Notes: generated from the letters alone by a model not told the origin. A stretch of 64,000 bases of DNA from Legionella jamestowniensis (GCF_001467745.1 NZ_LNYG01000013.1:2226292-2290291); one strand, 5' to 3'. Shown: positions 10,532-20,072, counted from the stretch's first letter. Numbers and translations are program-made.

Positions 10532-10609
10532 TATATACCCAAGAAACTTCAAAATGCGACTTTTATGCATGAAGTCTAATATCGCATTTTGAAGTTTCTT
10601 GGGTATATA
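10532..10609. repeat. Long palindrome: two 28-bp arms facing each other
   Basis: Arms at 10532-10559 and 10582-10609 are perfect reverse complements (28 of 28) with a 22-base spacer. The right arm contains gcattttgaagtttcttggg. It sits in the divergent gap between proS and a LysR gene, where it would form a strong hairpin in either transcript. A third, solo copy of the arm, 30 bases identical, lies at 29619-29648 in front of waaA. This is therefore a dispersed repeat and not a gene-specific operator. No coding capacity. Confidence 0.9.
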
Positions 10610-10676
10610 CTGTAAGCATTATTCCTTGGAACGTGGAATTTAAAAATTTTTTCAGCCGTATGTCCTGGATACTAAC

Positions 10677-11555
10677 GTGAATACCCTTGCTCTCATTCAA
10701 ACGTTTTGTAAAGTGGTGCAGTGTCGAAGTTTTACCGCCGCTGCTAAGCAATTGGCTATTTCCCCTGCCGCAGTTAGTAAGCAGATTACTCTCTTAGAAT
10801 CAGAATTGGGAGTCATGCTGCTCGAACGCACCACACGTAAAGTTTCTTTGACCTCCGTGGGAGAGGCTTATTTTCAGGAGGTACAAACTGTTTTACAAGC
10901 TTTGGAACAAGCCAAAACAGTGGTGATTGCTTCGCAGGCCGAGCCGAGGGGAGTTTTACGCGTAAAAAGCTCACGTTTTTTTGCCGAAACAGTCATTTTA
11001 CCACGCATGCCTGCATTAACTGCACGTTATCCCCAGCTAATTTTGGATTTGCAGATTGCTGAGGAAGTGCCTCATTTACTGGAAGAGGATCTCGATGTTG
11101 TTTATGGGATGTCCATGCAAGTTGCTTCCAACTCTGTACAGAAAAAAATAACGACAACCCGATATGTGTTTTGTGCTTCTCCACAATATCTTGAGACTCA
11201 TGGTTATCCCCAACTATTTACTGATTTAGAGCATCACGCTTATCTGACACATAGTATGCGCATTCCCAATGATCGCTGGGTTTTTCATTCAGGGGAAACA
11301 ATTCAGTTAAAGCCTTCCATGTATCTAAACGATGCAGCTGCCTTGGCTGATTGTGCTAGACGTGGATTGGGCATTGTTGCTTTGCATCATTATCAAATCG
11401 CGGATTATTTGGAAAAAGGGGAATTAATTGAACTATTTACTGGCAAATTGCCTGTTATTCCAGTTTTTCTTTTTTATCATCCAGCGCGGTTTTTGCAGCC
11501 TAAAGTGCGTATCTGGATAGAAGCAATGACGAGAGAGTTGCCTATGTTCATGTGA
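10677..11555 (+). CDS. LysR-family transcriptional regulator
   Basis: A 292-residue LysR regulator starting at GTG. The helix-turn-helix at about residues 15-40 reads SFTAAAKQLAISPAAVSKQI, followed by the usual ELGVMLLERTTRKVSLTSVGEAYF linker and an effector-binding domain from about 90. The ending (PKVRIWIEAM) is typical of the large subgroup in which regulators act on neighbouring transport or metabolic genes. The target cannot be named: the divergent neighbour is proS and the convergent one is the SulP transporter. The long palindrome upstream separates it from proS. Confidence 0.85.
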   Translation: MNTLALIQTFCKVVQCRSFTAAAKQLAISPAAVSKQITLLESELGVMLLERTTRKVSLTSVGEAYFQEVQTVLQALEQAKTVVIASQAEPRGVLRVKSSRFFAETVILPRMPALTARYPQLILDLQIAEEVPHLLEEDLDVVYGMSMQVASNSVQKKITTTRYVFCASPQYLETHGYPQLFTDLEHHAYLTHSMRIPNDRWVFHSGETIQLKPSMYLNDAAALADCARRGLGIVALHHYQIADYLEKGELIELFTGKLPVIPVFLFYHPARFLQPKVRIWIEAMTRELPMFM

Positions 11556-11556
11556 T

Positions 11557-11595
11557 GGGTAAATAGGTTACTGAACATCAGTAACCTATTTGCCC
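11557..11595. terminator. Bidirectional hairpin with 18-bp arms
   Basis: Left arm gggtaaataggttactga (11557-11574) and right arm tcagtaacctatttgccc (11578-11595) pair over 18 positions with one G-U, leaving a 3-base loop. It lies between the convergent LysR and SulP-carbonic anhydrase genes. The right arm includes the last codons and stop of the latter, so the terminator is partly coding. No long T-tract follows on either side. Confidence 0.7.
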
Positions 11596-13925
11596 ACTTT
11601 AGCAAGCCTTACGGTTGGTGGGGTTTTTTCAGCTTCTTCCAGGACTTTAATGCTTTTTTCGTGTAAGAAATCAATGACTTTATCTTTGTCTTTAATGATT
11701 GGGTGAGAAAAATTATTAAAATCTACTTTTCCAGTCGAAACATCATAAATGGCACCAATAATACTAATGCTTTCCTGATTAATCATTTGTCTTAGGATTT
11801 CGCTTTCTTCATAAATTTGGCGCAACGTATTGGCTACATTCAATTCGGTAACATGCTTTACGAACTGACTGTTTTTGCTAGTACGATTTATCCTCGTTTC
11901 TGTTTCAGCATGAATGGCCGGCTGAATTTTATCGAGCAATTGTGTAATGTGTCCTTTTTGTACACCATCGCAAGCTGCTTGAATAGCGCCACAGCGAGTA
12001 TGACCCAAAATAACAATTAATTTTGCGCCTACTACATTACAGGCATATTCAATACTTGCAAGTATATCGTTATTGATGACATTTCCTGCTACTCGAACAC
12101 AGAACAAATCACCAAAGCTCATGTCAAAAATGGTTTCAACAGGAACACGGGAATCAATACAGCCTAAAACCACAGCCATCGGATGTTGAGTTTCTGCAGT
12201 GTACTTAATGTCAATTTTAGAACTTCTATGAATCCGTTGGTCATGTAAGAAGCGTTGATTGCCTTCACGTAATAAACTTAATACTTGGGAGGGCTTTAAT
12301 GTCGCTAATATGTCGTAGGTCGTTACGTTGATGAAATCGATGTAATTGTGTATATCATAGCGCTCTTGAAACCCTATCAAATTCAGGGCAATTTGTTTTA
12401 ATGGAGCTTGTTCTTCTTTAAATTCTTTAATTAATTCGATAATTTCCTTGTCAATGTAATCTGAATAACGGGCATCAATAATTAATTGAGAGTTTTTAGG
12501 AATTGAATCGAGTTCAGCAACCAGGGATGCCTTATTTAAAAAAGTGATTTGTTGAGGAAGAATCAAGCGATTGGTGATACCGTTAGGATAAATTTCTTTT
12601 ACAATATCCAGACGGGCTTTGCTGTTGGATTTTAAAATATAAAAGAGACTAATGGCTAAGCCGATGAGTATCCCAGCTAATAAGTTAAAAATCACAATGC
12701 TTACCACAGTAGCAATAAAAGGAATAAACCGATCTGTTCCTTGGTTATAGACGCTCTTATAAATGGATGGTTGCGTTAATTTGTAACCAGTAAATATCAG
12801 AATGACTGCCAGAGAAGACAAGGGTATCTTGTTAAGCCAATTTGAAATCAGCAAAACAGCGAAGAGAATAAAAATGCCATGCAATATAGCAGATGCTTTG
12901 GTTTTGTTGCCTGATTGAATGTTAACGGAGGTGCGAACAATAACAGAAGTAACGGGGATTCCACCCACCAGTCCGGCTGCAAGGTTACCGAAACCCTGAG
13001 CAACTAACTCCCTATCCTTTGAGCAATGACGTCGTTTTTTATCCAGTTTTTCGCTCGCCTTAACATTAAGCAAACTTTCCAGAGAAGCGACTGTCGCTAT
13101 AATAAACGCATACACATATACCTTGGGATTAGACCACGCATTCCAATTCGGGAAGGTTAATTGACTTAAAAAGTCACTAAACCCATTATGACTCGGAATA
13201 TTAACGAGTTGTGGATTATTTTGTGCGAACGTTGAATTAAGAAAGACAAATGTTTCATTGAGTAAAATACCTGCTATTACCACGAGAATAGGGGCAGGAA
13301 TAGTTTGCGTCCATTTGTTTTTTACCTTATCGCCATAAATTAAAATAGCAAAGGAAACCAATGAAATAATTACAGCGCCTTCATTGATGTGATAGGTCAA
13401 GTCATATAAAGGATTGAAACTTAAACCCTCTGTGGTTTCTAGAAGGTGTGCTTTTAATTCCTTCAAATCAGATGAAAAGGTAAATGCTAAAGGTAATTGT
13501 TTAATTATCAATAGAATACCAATAGCACATAATAACCCTTGTACAACATTGGAAGGTACGTAATCAGCCACAAAACCTGCACGCAAGCCACCAACAATAA
13601 TCTGCAGGATACCTGCTAAAGCCAAAGCCAATAAAAAAGTCTCAAAATTTCCTAATTGACTAATAGCAGCAAGTACTACTGCCGCCATACCTGCAGCAGG
13701 ACCACTTACACTGACCGGAGAACCACTGAGTGCTCCAACCACAATGCCGCCGATAATGCCGCTTAAAATGCCAGAAAATAAAGGCGCTCCGGAAGCCAAA
13801 GCTATTCCCAAACATAAAGGAACTGCCACAAGAAAAACTACGATAGCAGCTACAAAATCAAATTTTAAAGAGCGCTGCTTGTAGACATGAAACTTACGAA
13901 AATTTGTAGTTAATGCTTCATTCAT
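11586..13925 (-). CDS. SulP-family anion transporter fused to beta-carbonic anhydrase
   Basis: A 779-residue fusion. Residues about 15-420 form a SulP transporter with some 10-12 membrane segments, including the conserved GIIGGIVVGALSGSPVSVSGPAAGMA stretch near 45-70. A degenerate STAS-like domain follows (about 450-540). The C-terminal part from about 555 is a beta-carbonic anhydrase with the zinc ligands in GCIDSRVP (Cys near 587, Asp near 589) and GHTRCGA (His near 642, Cys near 645). This pairing suggests bicarbonate uptake coupled to CO2/bicarbonate interconversion. I take the ATG at 13925; the frame runs back to a TTG at 13955 but without a better ribosome site. Confidence 0.92.
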   Translation of the reverse strand: MNEALTTNFRKFHVYKQRSLKFDFVAAIVVFLVAVPLCLGIALASGAPLFSGILSGIIGGIVVGALSGSPVSVSGPAAGMAAVVLAAISQLGNFETFLLALALAGILQIIVGGLRAGFVADYVPSNVVQGLLCAIGILLIIKQLPLAFTFSSDLKELKAHLLETTEGLSFNPLYDLTYHINEGAVIISLVSFAILIYGDKVKNKWTQTIPAPILVVIAGILLNETFVFLNSTFAQNNPQLVNIPSHNGFSDFLSQLTFPNWNAWSNPKVYVYAFIIATVASLESLLNVKASEKLDKKRRHCSKDRELVAQGFGNLAAGLVGGIPVTSVIVRTSVNIQSGNKTKASAILHGIFILFAVLLISNWLNKIPLSSLAVILIFTGYKLTQPSIYKSVYNQGTDRFIPFIATVVSIVIFNLLAGILIGLAISLFYILKSNSKARLDIVKEIYPNGITNRLILPQQITFLNKASLVAELDSIPKNSQLIIDARYSDYIDKEIIELIKEFKEEQAPLKQIALNLIGFQERYDIHNYIDFINVTTYDILATLKPSQVLSLLREGNQRFLHDQRIHRSSKIDIKYTAETQHPMAVVLGCIDSRVPVETIFDMSFGDLFCVRVAGNVINNDILASIEYACNVVGAKLIVILGHTRCGAIQAACDGVQKGHITQLLDKIQPAIHAETETRINRTSKNSQFVKHVTELNVANTLRQIYEESEILRQMINQESISIIGAIYDVSTGKVDFNNFSHPIIKDKDKVIDFLHEKSIKVLEEAEKTPPTVRLAKVGK

Positions 13926-14406
13926 GATTAAGGTATCCTGATTTGGGCAACACAATACTAACGCAGTTTGTTTATTTTGTGAACCCCTTTCTTTACAAAA
14001 AAGAAAAATTTCTTAACATTGTCCCAAAACACCATTTTAATGGCTTAGATTTAATTTGTCATTATTAAAAGTTTTAAATGATCCGTTCAAAAAACCGCGT
14101 GTCTCGGCTTTTGTCCGAGACATTCAAATTAATACCTTATGGAGTTTCACTGCCAAGCAGTGGTATGTAGAAATAGGTTAGGAACAGTCACAATATAGGT
14201 CGGGGTTTGCTTGCAGAGATCAACTTTGTTAAAAAAATATTTTTAGACATAGTTGATCTCTTGAAATGTGGCTAAAAACTTTATCTAGTTCCTTTTCAAT
14301 GTTTACCCCCAAGAGGTAGACACTTGCCATACAATACTAAATGTTTGGCTTATGAAAGAAACTGAACCTGAATTATGGTTTGGCAAATTCATTCAATGAG
14401 TGGTCT
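13926..14406. other. Gene-free gap between ttcA and the SulP fusion gene
   Basis: About 480 bases without a convincing gene. It holds the promoter region of the SulP fusion gene at the left, a terminator hairpin at 14101-14121, and an 11-bp perfect inverted repeat (agagatcaact at 14215-14225, agttgatctct at 14251-14261) with an AT-rich spacer. The spacing would allow a small RNA, but I cannot identify one. A 15-codon frame starting at 14352 is too short to call. Confidence 0.6.
14101..14121 (-). terminator. Hairpin with T-tract on the minus strand
   Basis: Arms gtctcgg (14101-14107) and ccgagac (14115-14121) form a 7-bp stem. Read on the minus strand it is followed within a few bases by TTTTTT. 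It lies downstream of ttcA and upstream of the SulP fusion gene, so it most likely separates the two minus-strand transcripts. Confidence 0.6.
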
Positions 14407-15258
14407 TTATTGTTCTTCTTCCAAAGGTTGTAATTCTTCATTAGAAAAAACAGTTTCCCCAGGGGTTAACAAAGGACTTATTAATTGATCTTCCAGGTTT
14501 TTAAATTGCCAAAGATCCTGATCCATGAGTTGACTTGGTTTAATACTTTGCAGGGCATGAAGCATGTTACTGGGAACCTTGGGATTTTCTTCAGCTAATT
14601 GATCGATCAATTTGGCAACCCTTTTGCGCATTAAATTCTCCTGAGAGCCACATAAGTTGCAGGGTATAATAGGATAGGCCTGTTCTTGGGCAAAATTGAT
14701 AATATCCTTTTCCTGAACATAGCAAAGGGGGCGTATGACGATATGTTTTTTGTTATCACTCAGTAATTTAGGCGGCATAGAACGTATATCGCCATTATAA
14801 AATATAGACATCATTAAGGTGCGAATTAAATCATCACGATGATGGCCTAGGGCAATTTTGGTAAACCCATGTTCTTCAGCGTAACGATAAATGATACCTC
14901 TGCGCAGTCTTGAACATAATGAACAATAGGTTTTGCCTTCAGGAACTTTCTCTTTAACAATACTGTAGGTATCGCGTGTCAGAATCTCATGGGGGATGTT
15001 TCGTTCACTTAGCCATTGACGTAGCTTACTATCATCCCAACCCGGTTGTGCTTGGTCCAAGGTAAAAGCAAAAATGTCAAACTTGTTATTTGAGCGACGC
15101 CGTAACGTGTGTAAAAGTGTAAGTAAGGTAAACGAATCCTTTCCCCCCGACAAACAAACCATAACCCGATCACCTCGTTGAATCATGTTAAAGTCGGCAA
15201 TGGCTTTCCCTGTGTAATGTAAAAGTTTCTTTTCAACCAATGAAGGGGTAGTGGACAT
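14407..15258 (-). CDS. ttcA: tRNA 2-thiocytidine biosynthesis protein TtcA
   Basis: Thiolates cytidine 32 of certain tRNAs, using ATP and an iron-sulfur cluster. The N-terminal PP-loop SGGKDS is at residues 37-42. The cysteine pairs YCSLC (C112, C115) and CNLCG (C200, C203) match the TtcA pattern, in which three of these cysteines bind the cluster. [13 protein letters not shown] near 139 and the [11 protein letters not shown] block after the second pair are also family-typical. At 283 residues it is slightly shorter than the E. coli protein. It stands 40 bases downstream of tolC's stop region on the same strand. Confidence 0.95.
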   Translation of the reverse strand: MSTTPSLVEKKLLHYTGKAIADFNMIQRGDRVMVCLSGGKDSFTLLTLLHTLRRRSNNKFDIFAFTLDQAQPGWDDSKLRQWLSERNIPHEILTRDTYSIVKEKVPEGKTYCSLCSRLRRGIIYRYAEEHGFTKIALGHHRDDLIRTLMMSIFYNGDIRSMPPKLLSDNKKHIVIRPLCYVQEKDIINFAQEQAYPIIPCNLCGSQENLMRKRVAKLIDQLAEENPKVPSNMLHALQSIKPSQLMDQDLWQFKNLEDQLISPLLTPGETVFSNEELQPLEEEQ

Positions 15259-15297
15259 AATTACAACAACCTAAAACTAAAAGTTAATATTACACCA

Positions 15298-16776
15298 TTA
15301 ATCAATTTTTTTGGTGGTTTGAGGGTTAACTACAACAGCAGCTTTAACCGCAGATTTTTTAAAAGTTCCTGTGGTTGATGATTTGGTAGCTGTTATCTTA
15401 ACTTTTTTAACCCTCGCTTTAAGGGGCACTTGACATGGAAATGCATTAATGCGTGTTGTTTCCAGCCAGGAATTCACTTCTTCAAGATCATTGACGTTGA
15501 GAGTGCCTGCCAGATATTTTAAATTAAGTATGGCATTAATCATATTATATTGATCACGGGCTAACTGTTCCTGGGCTTCAAACAAGCGTCGTTGCGCATT
15601 AACGACATCCACCATGGTACGTGTCCCAACCTGAAACTGAGCCTCGGTACTTTCTAAAGAGTTTTGCTGAGAGACAACGGTTTGTCTATCTGCTTTAACT
15701 TTACTGATACCATCGATAATCGTATTGAAAGCAATGCGACTATTCACAATCACATCGCGGTAAGTTTGCTCGAGTTGCTGGCTGGAGGTTTGAAAATCAA
15801 ATTGAGCTTGTCTTGTTTGAGATTGTACTAATCCACCTTGGAAAACAGGAAAGTTTAATGCGATGGCAACGCTGGCTGACCCCTGTCTTGATGGAATGAA
15901 AAAGGAGGTACTGCTTGATTCATTATGGGTCTGGGACGCATTGCCCTGAATGGCTAATGTCGGCCAGGCACCGGCTGCCTGCACTTTTATTTTTTCCCGG
16001 GCCGCCTCCAAACTATATTTGGAGGAAAAAAGTTTATAGTTTTGCAGTAGCCCTGTATTTACCCACTCATCTGCATTATCGGGTTCGGGCCTAATTAATG
16101 GAATAGTACTGTTACGAAGAGGGGATAAATGTTCATATACATGATTAGTTAATTTACGTAAATCCTCTTTCCGATTAATTTCGTTATTTCTCGCGGAAAT
16201 AACTTCAGCAACCGATTGATCATAGGCCGCTTTTGCTTCATAAACAGAGGTAATGGCATCTAAACCGACTTTAAAACGCTGTTCTGCTTGTTCGAACTGA
16301 CGTCTGTTTGCCCGTAATTTTGCTTCTGCGAAATTAAGGGTATCCCGAGCCAGAAGCACATCAAAATAAGCTTTGGCTGTACGCAAGATCAAATCCTGGG
16401 CAGCATCATTGAAAGTAGCTTGCGCCGCTTTAACAGAGGCCTTGGCTTGCTGAACCTGAGCCCAGGCTTGATAATTAAAGATAGCTTGTGAGGTGGTAAC
16501 CTGCCATTGGTTGCTATTATAAGTCGCCTCTACGCTACCGCCTCCTGCACTGACATTTTCAACATTGCGAGCCGCCTGGGTATTTACTGTTAACTGCGGG
16601 TATAGGGCCGCACGAGCCTGTGGAATAGCCTCCGTATTAGACATATAAGTACTGTAAGCTTGTTTGAATGCAGGATCATTTTCTAGTGCCTGCTGATAAA
16701 TATCCATCAAATCCGTCGCATGGGACAAGGTAGGTAAACCAATAGTTAACATCAAGCATAACAGCGTTTTTTTCAT
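15298..16776 (-). CDS. tolC: TolC family outer membrane efflux protein
   Basis: Trimeric outer-membrane channel used by tripartite efflux pumps and type I secretion. A 492-residue protein with signal peptide 1-20 (TLSHA), then two structurally repeated outer-membrane efflux halves. The first includes LMDIYQQALENDPAFKQA, a typical TolC start, and the second RTMVDVVNAQRRLFEAQEQLA near 390-410. The C-terminal 45 residues are lysine/threonine-rich and probably periplasmic and disordered. It begins 11 bases after the stop of the methyltransferase gene, so the two are co-transcribed, a linkage I recall from other Legionella genomes. No pump genes are adjacent. Confidence 0.93.
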   Translation of the reverse strand: MKKTLLCLMLTIGLPTLSHATDLMDIYQQALENDPAFKQAYSTYMSNTEAIPQARAALYPQLTVNTQAARNVENVSAGGGSVEATYNSNQWQVTTSQAIFNYQAWAQVQQAKASVKAAQATFNDAAQDLILRTAKAYFDVLLARDTLNFAEAKLRANRRQFEQAEQRFKVGLDAITSVYEAKAAYDQSVAEVISARNNEINRKEDLRKLTNHVYEHLSPLRNSTIPLIRPEPDNADEWVNTGLLQNYKLFSSKYSLEAAREKIKVQAAGAWPTLAIQGNASQTHNESSSTSFFIPSRQGSASVAIALNFPVFQGGLVQSQTRQAQFDFQTSSQQLEQTYRDVIVNSRIAFNTIIDGISKVKADRQTVVSQQNSLESTEAQFQVGTRTMVDVVNAQRRLFEAQEQLARDQYNMINAILNLKYLAGTLNVNDLEEVNSWLETTRINAFPCQVPLKARVKKVKITATKSSTTGTFKKSAVKAAVVVNPQTTKKID

Positions 16777-16787
16777 ACGAGCTTGTC

Positions 16788-17441
16788 CTAGAAAACAAAT
16801 TCTTTCGGTTTTAATTTATCAATTAAAGGAGGAATATTTGTTTCAAATAGTATTTTTACATGCCATTTGCCATCATAATCCAAGCGATGTAACTGGCCTT
16901 GCATGACTGGTTCTTTACCAAGAATGGCAAATAACCTTCCACCTGGCAGTAGCTGTAGACGATGTGTTTCCTGCAGTTCTTCGAGAGAACCGGTGAATAC
17001 CATCACATCGTAAGGTGCTTGTTCTAACCAGCCTCTGGAGGCGTCACCAGTAATTAATTCAACATTGGTGCAGTGATGTTCATGTAACTTGCGTCGAGCC
17101 TGGGTAGTGAAATCGGAAAAATAATCAATGCTGATTACTTTTTTACTAAGTCGACTTAACAACGCAGTCAAGAAACCTGTACCTGTACCTACTTCCAAAA
17201 CGACTTCATTTCCTTTAAGGGCTAAGGCTTGTACTAGTTTGCCTTCTTCCAAAGGTGTCATCATTCGCTGTCCGTGGTCTAGCGGAATTTGCATGTCTGA
17301 ATAGGCAAAATGTTGCAGATCATGGGGCACAAATTCATGGCGTGGAAATTCCTCATACAGGGAGAGAATAGATTCATCCAGAACCTCGCCCGTGCGAAGC
17401 TGCTGTTTGACCATATTAATTCGTGCAGTTTGACTAGTCAT
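16788..17441 (-). CDS. Protein-L-isoaspartate O-methyltransferase family protein
   Basis: A 217-residue SAM-dependent methyltransferase. ATG at 17441 (MTSQTARINMVKQQLRTG) is preceded by GGTGAA at suitable spacing and matches the family N-terminus; the frame extends to 17498 without need. Residues 30-60 read RHEFVP and DHGQRMMTP, in the place of the isoaspartyl-binding region of Pcm. The SAM site VLEVGTGTGFLTALLS is near residue 80. Several Pcm paralogs with this N-terminus sit upstream of tolC and may have a substrate other than isoaspartate, so I keep the symbol empty. Confidence 0.85.
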   Translation of the reverse strand: MTSQTARINMVKQQLRTGEVLDESILSLYEEFPRHEFVPHDLQHFAYSDMQIPLDHGQRMMTPLEEGKLVQALALKGNEVVLEVGTGTGFLTALLSRLSKKVISIDYFSDFTTQARRKLHEHHCTNVELITGDASRGWLEQAPYDVMVFTGSLEELQETHRLQLLPGGRLFAILGKEPVMQGQLHRLDYDGKWHVKILFETNIPPLIDKLKPKEFVF

Positions 17442-17644
17442 TAGAAGTTCACCGTTACTTTGAATACCTAGGTTAAAACGTTGTGGGCATTTTAGCAAGA
17501 ATTGATAAAAGGTGCGATTCCTCTAGCAAAAGATTAAGCAATTTTTTATAGCCATCTTAAAGATTAGAGGGAGGTGCATGATTTCATAGTGGTGTTGTGT
17601 AAAATTTGTTATTATTTGCCGCATATTTATTACAGGAGATTGAT

Positions 17645-18832
17645 GTGGTTGAGCGATTTACTGAATTTTTGTTTGCTGAGATTGATACACTCAAAAAAGA
17701 AGGGTTGTACAAAGGAGAACGAGTCATAACTAGTCAACAGCAGGCTGCCGTGACAGTAAAAGAAGGGAAAGTTATAAATTTATGTGCAAACAACTATTTG
17801 GGATTAGCCAATCATCCTACTTTAATTGCTGAGGGGCAAAAAGCATTGGAAAAGTACGGCTATGGAATGGCTTCCGTGCGGTTTATCTGTGGTACTCAAA
17901 CACCGCATAAAGAATTGGAAAGAAAAATAAGTCAATTCTTAGGGATGGAGGATACGATTCTTTATTCGTCTTGTTTTGATGCAAACACAGGGTTGTTTGA
18001 AACCTTGTTTGGTCCGGAAGATGCTATCATTAGCGATGCATTAAACCATGCTAGCATCATTGATGGTATTCGTCTGTGCAAGGCAGCACGTTTTCGTTAT
18101 GCCAATAACGACATGAAAGATTTGGAAGAGCAGCTTAAGGCAGCCAAAGGTGCCCGTTTTCGTTTAATTGCAACGGACGGTGTATTTTCTATGGACGGTA
18201 TAATTGCGAATTTACCTGCTATTTGTGAACTGGCAGAACGTTATGATGCCATGGTCATGGTTGATGATTCCCATGCGGTCGGGTTCATGGGCGAAACAGG
18301 ACGAGGGACACCTGAGTATTGTGGTGTTGCAGACAAAATTGACATTATTACTGGAACGCTTGGCAAAGCATTAGGCGGAGCTTCTGGGGGTTATACTTCA
18401 GCAAATGCAACTATCGTTGACTGGCTTCGACAGCGCTCAAGACCTTATCTTTTTTCAAATACATTAGCGCCGATGATTGCGCAAAGCTCAGTGGCTGTTC
18501 TTGATTTATTACAAAGTAGCAATGAGCTGGCACAAAAACTAAAGCGCAATAGCCAATATTTCAGAAGTGGCATGACCAAACTTGGTTTTGGTTTGATTCC
18601 AGGTGAACATCCGATTATTCCGGTGATGTTAGGGGATGCTACCCTTGCCGGAAAAATGGCAGCCCGCCTTCTCGAGGAAGGAATCTATGTGGTTGGATTT
18701 TCTTACCCAGTGGTCCCCAAAGGTAAAGCGCGCATTCGTACACAAATGTCTGCTGCCCATGAGCTAGAACATTTGGATAAAGCATTGGAAGCGTTTGCAA
18801 AAGTAGGTAAAGAGCTTGGTGTTATCGGGTAA
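17645..18832 (+). CDS. kbl: Glycine C-acetyltransferase (2-amino-3-ketobutyrate CoA ligase) Kbl
   Basis: PLP enzyme that cleaves 2-amino-3-oxobutyrate with CoA to glycine and acetyl-CoA, the second step of threonine breakdown. I choose GTG at 17645, because AGGAG lies eight bases upstream and the length then is 395 residues, close to the E. coli enzyme; the frame runs back to 17606. The PLP lysine is in [13 protein letters not shown] near residue 240, with [11 protein letters not shown] near 205-215 and the [10 protein letters not shown] substrate region near 48. tdh, the first enzyme of the pathway, follows after a 200-base gap with a repeat in it. Confidence 0.95.
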   Translation: MVERFTEFLFAEIDTLKKEGLYKGERVITSQQQAAVTVKEGKVINLCANNYLGLANHPTLIAEGQKALEKYGYGMASVRFICGTQTPHKELERKISQFLGMEDTILYSSCFDANTGLFETLFGPEDAIISDALNHASIIDGIRLCKAARFRYANNDMKDLEEQLKAAKGARFRLIATDGVFSMDGIIANLPAICELAERYDAMVMVDDSHAVGFMGETGRGTPEYCGVADKIDIITGTLGKALGGASGGYTSANATIVDWLRQRSRPYLFSNTLAPMIAQSSVAVLDLLQSSNELAQKLKRNSQYFRSGMTKLGFGLIPGEHPIIPVMLGDATLAGKMAARLLEEGIYVVGFSYPVVPKGKARIRTQMSAAHELEHLDKALEAFAKVGKELGVIG

Positions 18833-18867
18833 TTTAAATAATAGACAAATTCAGCGTTCACTTCTGT

Positions 18868-18899
18868 CTCCACGTACCGCGACTTGTTCGCGGTATCCA
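18868..18899 (+). repeat. CTTGT-loop palindrome, copy 1
   Basis: Core taccgcga-cttgt-tcgcggta: an 8-bp stem with a five-base cttgt loop, followed by tcca. Copies 2 (22590-22620) and 3 (55731-55760, minus) keep the loop while stem pairs change on both sides together. It lies after kbl, between kbl and tdh. Confidence 0.85.
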
Positions 18900-19031
18900 A
18901 AGCTCAAGCCAGGGTTGTACTGTGTGGTGGAATACCGCAGGTAAACCCTGGTATATCTGGTATATAGAGATAATAGAGGACATGATCAATTTTAATATCG
19001 ATGCTGTAGGTAGTAATTTAAGGGGGAATAC

Positions 19032-20057
19032 ATGAAATCCTTAGTAAAAGCAAAACGTGAACCAGGAATATGGATGGAGGAGGTTCCCATACCGGAATAT
19101 GGGGTAAATGATGTATTGATTAAAATTCATAAAACAGCAATCTGTGGGACCGATATTCATATTTATTCATGGGATGAGTGGGCGCAAGCTACCATACCGG
19201 TACCCATGACTGTAGGCCATGAATTTTACGGTGAAATTGTTGAAATTGGTCGAGAAGTTAAGGGTTTAAAAGTTGGACAGCGGGTGTCAGGTGAAGGTCA
19301 TATTACTTGTGGAATGTGCCGCAACTGCCGTGCTGGTAAACGTCACCTCTGTCGCAATACCCAGGGTGTCGGTGTTAATCGCCCGGGTTGTTTTGCAGAG
19401 TATTTGTCTTTGCCTGCAACGAATGTACTTGTTTTACCTGACAATATTTCAGGTGATCAGGCCTCCATTCTTGATCCGTTCGGTAATGCAACGCACTGTG
19501 CTTTAGCGTTTGATATGGTAGGGGAAGATGTATTAATAACAGGTGCAGGCCCTATTGGTATTATGGCAGTTGCTATTGCCCGCCATGTAGGTGCGCGTCA
19601 TGTAGTCATTACAGACGTGAATGAATATCGACTGGGATTGGCTCAGAAAATGGGGGCTACCCGAGCAGTTAACGTCAAGTATCAATCCATTAAAGACGTT
19701 ATGAATGAATTAGGGATGCAAGAAGGCTTTGACGTGGGTTTGGAAATGTCTGGAAATCCTATGGCGTTAAATGACATGGTCAAGGCAATGAACCATGGGG
19801 GGCATATTGCAATGTTAGGGATCCCTCCGCAGGAGACCCCTATTGACTGGAACCAGGTTATATTTAAAGGGTTGGTGATTAAAGGAATTTACGGCCGGGA
19901 AATGTTTGAGACCTGGTATAAAATGATAGCGATGTTACAAAGTGGTTTAAACTTAGAACCTGTTATAACGCATCATTTCCCAATAGCGGATTATCAACAT
20001 GCGTTTCAAATGATGGCCTCAGGTCAATCAGGAAAAGTAATCCTCGATTGGACTTAA
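19032..20057 (+). CDS. tdh: L-threonine 3-dehydrogenase Tdh
   Basis: Zinc and NAD-dependent oxidation of threonine to 2-amino-3-oxobutyrate. A 341-residue medium-chain dehydrogenase: catalytic zinc ligands C38 ([10 protein letters not shown]), H63 and E64 (GHEFYG), structural zinc cysteines C93, C96, C99 and C107, and the nucleotide-binding glycines GAGPIG near 172. The ATG at 19032 is preceded by AGGGGG. Together with kbl it forms the threonine-to-glycine pathway; here the order is kbl then tdh, as in E. coli, though the intergenic gap is long (199 bases). Confidence 0.97.
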   Translation: MKSLVKAKREPGIWMEEVPIPEYGVNDVLIKIHKTAICGTDIHIYSWDEWAQATIPVPMTVGHEFYGEIVEIGREVKGLKVGQRVSGEGHITCGMCRNCRAGKRHLCRNTQGVGVNRPGCFAEYLSLPATNVLVLPDNISGDQASILDPFGNATHCALAFDMVGEDVLITGAGPIGIMAVAIARHVGARHVVITDVNEYRLGLAQKMGATRAVNVKYQSIKDVMNELGMQEGFDVGLEMSGNPMALNDMVKAMNHGGHIAMLGIPPQETPIDWNQVIFKGLVIKGIYGREMFETWYKMIAMLQSGLNLEPVITHHFPIADYQHAFQMMASGQSGKVILDWT

Positions 20058-20072
20058 TTTGCAAAAAACATG

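Noticed and set aside
10499-10751. N-terminal extension of proS and a 62-codon frame across the palindrome
   Set aside because: Both only translate the inverted repeat; proS has a standard start at 10498.
14352-14400. A 15-codon frame MKETEPELWFGKFIQ in the ttcA gap
   Set aside because: Too short, with no clear ribosome site or conservation evidence to call a gene.
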